From: Chloroflexota bacterium
GTDB taxonomy: Bacteria > Chloroflexota > Limnocylindria > Limnocylindrales > CSP1-4
Length of the DNA stretch: 8,930 bases
NCBI GenBank assembly: GCA_017882025.1
Contig: JADGQG010000073.1
Span: forward strand, 1-8,930
Direction of reading: 5' to 3'
The notes below the pieces were generated by a model. It searched no databases. It was not told where the DNA came from and saw nothing but the letters and a program-made list of their open reading frames with translations. The position numbers and the translations under genes are program-made. Of this stretch, positions 8,010-8,930 are shown in pieces (within the stretch, counting starts at the first letter, position 1; the number at the start of each line of letters is the position of its first letter).

Positions 8010-8014
8010 CCTCC
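8010..8014 (-). promoter_or_regulatory. Ribosome binding site supporting the ftsH TTG start
   Basis: GGAGG on the minus strand, 5 nt before TTG at 8002-8004. It decides the non-ATG start that keeps the first membrane segment intact. Confidence 0.75.
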
Positions 8015-8056
8015 GGGTCAGTTGCGCCAGCGGCGCTCCGCCGACGTCAGGTTTGG

Positions 8057-8062
8057 AGTATA
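8057..8062 (-). promoter_or_regulatory. Possible ftsH -10 element
   Basis: TATACT on the minus strand is one base from the TATAAT consensus and would give a 5' leader of about 45 nt ahead of the ftsH TTG. No -35 hexamer resembling TTGACA occurs 16-18 bp upstream. It is one of the few A/T-rich hexamers in the 8005-8099 spacer. Confidence 0.4.
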
Positions 8063-8099
8063 GCCGCCCACCTTGCGGACCCCCGTTCGGGCCCCGGGC

Positions 8100-8360
8100 A
8101 TGCATCTCGACTGCATGGAGTACGCGGGATGCCGGCCGCCGGATGTCGCGCGCGGGCGCTGGGTTTCGCGCGCGCTCCGCTTCCGCGAGACGCCGCTCGA
8201 CGAGGAGCTCTGCCTGCGCCTCGAGAACCAGCCGGGGCGCGATCCACGCCGAGACCTGACGAAAGACCTCGTCAGGGTGGTCCTCGAGCACCTGAACCCG
8301 CCCGCTGAGTCGGTCCCGGGCGGCACCCGCTGGCCCCGGGAACGCCGGCATGGGCGATGA
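8100..8360 (+). CDS. Hypothetical protein, 86 codons, the only plus-strand candidate gene
   Basis: I do not recognise this protein. By hand count, G+C is about 79, 52 and 86 percent at codon positions 1, 2 and 3, the order expected of a real gene in a high-GC genome. The competing minus-strand frame over the same bases would have more G+C at position 1 than at position 3. The sequence is soluble-looking, with an acidic/leucine stretch (ETPLDEELCLRLEN) and an amphipathic-looking DLTKDLVRVVLEHL, and two Cys near the start. No membrane segment or motif is seen. The ATG at 8100 has no Shine-Dalgarno. A TTG at 8073 is a possible longer start. It lies divergent to ftsH and converges on the tRNA. 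It could be a small orphan gene, a remnant of a longer gene, or non-coding. Confidence 0.35.
   Translation: MHLDCMEYAGCRPPDVARGRWVSRALRFRETPLDEELCLRLENQPGRDPRRDLTKDLVRVVLEHLNPPAESVPGGTRWPRERRHGR
8255..8276. repeat. Perfect 8-bp inverted repeat inside the plus-strand ORF
   Basis: CCTGACGA (8255-8262) and TCGTCAGG (8269-8276) flank a 6-nt spacer. It can fold as a hairpin on either strand. No T-tract follows in either direction. It may be a protein-binding site upstream of ftsH, an RNA hairpin, or chance within coding sequence. Confidence 0.5.
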
Positions 8361-8367
8361 ATCGAGA

Positions 8368-8390
8368 CGGCCGGCCCGATAAGCCGGCCG
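8368..8390. terminator. GC-rich hairpin between the tRNA and the plus-strand ORF
   Basis: CGGCCGGC (8368-8375) and GCCGGCCG (8383-8390) make a perfect 8-bp stem with a 7-nt loop. It is 18 nt downstream of the tRNA 3' end on the minus strand and 7 nt past the plus-strand ORF stop, so it could end transcription from both sides. T-tracts are lacking on both sides, which keeps this tentative. Confidence 0.45.
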
Positions 8391-8408
8391 CGAGATGCCG
8401 CGTTGCGG

Positions 8409-8484
8409 TGGTAGCTGGGACAGGACTCGAACCTGTGACCTAGCGATTATGAGCCGCTTGCTCTGCCAACTGAGCTACCCAGCC
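8409..8484 (-). tRNA. tRNA-Met (anticodon CAT), elongator type, CCA encoded
   Basis: A complete 76-nt cloverleaf reads on the minus strand. The acceptor is GGCTGGG / CCCAGCT, the D stem GCTC / GAGC with loop AGTTGGCA, the anticodon stem AGCGG / TCGCT around loop CTCATAA, the variable loop AGGTC, the T stem ACAGG / CCTGT with loop TTCGAGT, then discriminator A and encoded CCA (8409-8411). The three consecutive G:C pairs of the initiator anticodon stem are absent, and the region around CTCATAAT and GGTCACAGGTTCGA matches elongator tRNA-Met of E. coli, so initiator is excluded. tRNA-Ile2, which also has CAT and is then lysidine-modified, is less likely. The first acceptor pair is G1-U72, a wobble. 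It lies 71 nt after the FtsB-like gene. Confidence 0.96.
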
Positions 8485-8555
8485 ACGCGTCGCGAATCTA
8501 GCACAGCCACGGCGGCGCTCCACGCCCAGGGATGGGACGAACGGTTGGCCGCCCG

Positions 8556-8930
8556 TCAGCCGCCGGGCCCGAAGAGGGCATCAAGCCATCCATCGAGCGG
8601 CGAGCGTCGCTCGGCCACGCTGCCCAGGCGGCGAGCCGGCGAGCCCGGTGCATCCGGCGCGAGCGGCGGGGCGTCTGCGGCGATCTCGAAGGGCCGCTCG
8701 GACTTCGAACCCAGCCCATAGGCGCGCGCCTGCTGGAGGATCCAGCGCTGCGTCTGGACGAGGTTCAGCTCGTCGCGGAGCGCCGCTACGTGGGCGATCA
8801 GGGCCTCGTTCGTCGCTTGCTCCTGGACCGCGCGCTCGGCAGCACGCGCCGCCTCGGAGGCCTGGCCGGCGAAGCTGATGACGACCCAGACCGTGACGAG
8901 CGCAGTCGCCGCCCAGCCGACGCGACGGCG
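8556..8930 (-). CDS. FtsB/DivIC-type septum formation initiator protein, 5' end cut off
   Basis: The last 124 codons are visible and the true start lies beyond the right edge. The fragment opens with Arg residues and a single membrane segment (about 5-22 of the visible part). An Ala/Glu/Gln/Leu-rich helical stretch follows (about 24-66) with coiled-coil character, then WILQQARAYGLG at 63-74 and ERPFEI at 78-83, which match the conserved end of the DivIC/FtsB core. A Pro/Ala-rich linker and a C-terminal DGWLDALFG complete it. Such proteins sit in the cytoplasmic membrane with the coiled coil outside and help assemble FtsL, FtsQ and FtsW/FtsI at the division septum. The roughly 40-residue tail after the core is longer than in E. 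coli FtsB. The stop at 8556-8558 is followed by 71 nt with nothing recognisable before the tRNA. Confidence 0.8.
   Translation of the reverse strand, partial: RRRVGWAATALVTVWVVISFAGQASEAARAAERAVQEQATNEALIAHVAALRDELNLVQTQRWILQQARAYGLGSKSERPFEIAADAPPLAPDAPGSPARRLGSVAERRSPLDGWLDALFGPGG

Noticed and set aside
8395..8721. Plus-strand frame across the tRNA and the FtsB-like gene
   Set aside because: It reads through a tRNA gene and antisense to a minus-strand protein with TM, coiled-coil and DivIC motifs.

Overview
The window is very GC-rich, and every gene with a recognisable product lies on the minus strand, so transcription runs from high to low coordinates. Third codon positions are strongly G/C-biased, which also produces long antisense shadow frames. 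The gene content is bacterial housekeeping: a cell-division protein, FtsH, a tRNA, pyrophosphatase, and aromatic amino acid genes. A TrpB2-type tryptophan synthase beta chain, a DnaB-core ATPase without the N-terminal domain, a start-proximal -10-like motif at two genes and mixed ATG/GTG/TTG starts suggest a high-GC Gram-positive-like lineage. Chloroflexota is my first guess and Actinobacteriota the alternative. That placement is inference, because no marker here fixes the phylum.

Layout in the direction of transcription: a 5'-truncated FtsB/DivIC-type protein (8930-8556); an elongator tRNA-Met with encoded CCA (8484-8409); a divergent region with a possible 86-codon plus-strand ORF (8100-8360) and the ftsH promoter area; ftsH (8004-6097); an M20 dipeptidase (6047-4653); a 127-nt gap with a promoter-like motif; the stand-alone DnaB-core ATPase (4525-3443), ending in a strong hairpin; ppa, which carries a +1 frameshift (3364-2845); thpR, overlapping ppa by ATGA (2848-2168); trpB2 (2096-732); a small zinc-ribbon protein (705-463); and the start of tyrA (432 to beyond the left edge).

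Functionally, the right part is cell envelope and protein quality control (FtsB-like division protein, FtsH protease, M20 peptidase). The middle is nucleic-acid and phosphate metabolism (DnaB-like ATPase, pyrophosphatase, RNA 2',3'-cyclic phosphodiesterase). The left part is aromatic amino acid synthesis (TrpB2 and TyrA flanking a zinc-ribbon protein). I found no mobile element, CRISPR array, phage gene or defence cassette.

The items most worth a second look are the broken ppa frame together with an apparent active-site Asp-to-Tyr change, the DnaB core without its primase-binding domain, the start-proximal -10-like motifs, perfect hairpins abutting stop codons, and the unassigned plus-strand ORF.
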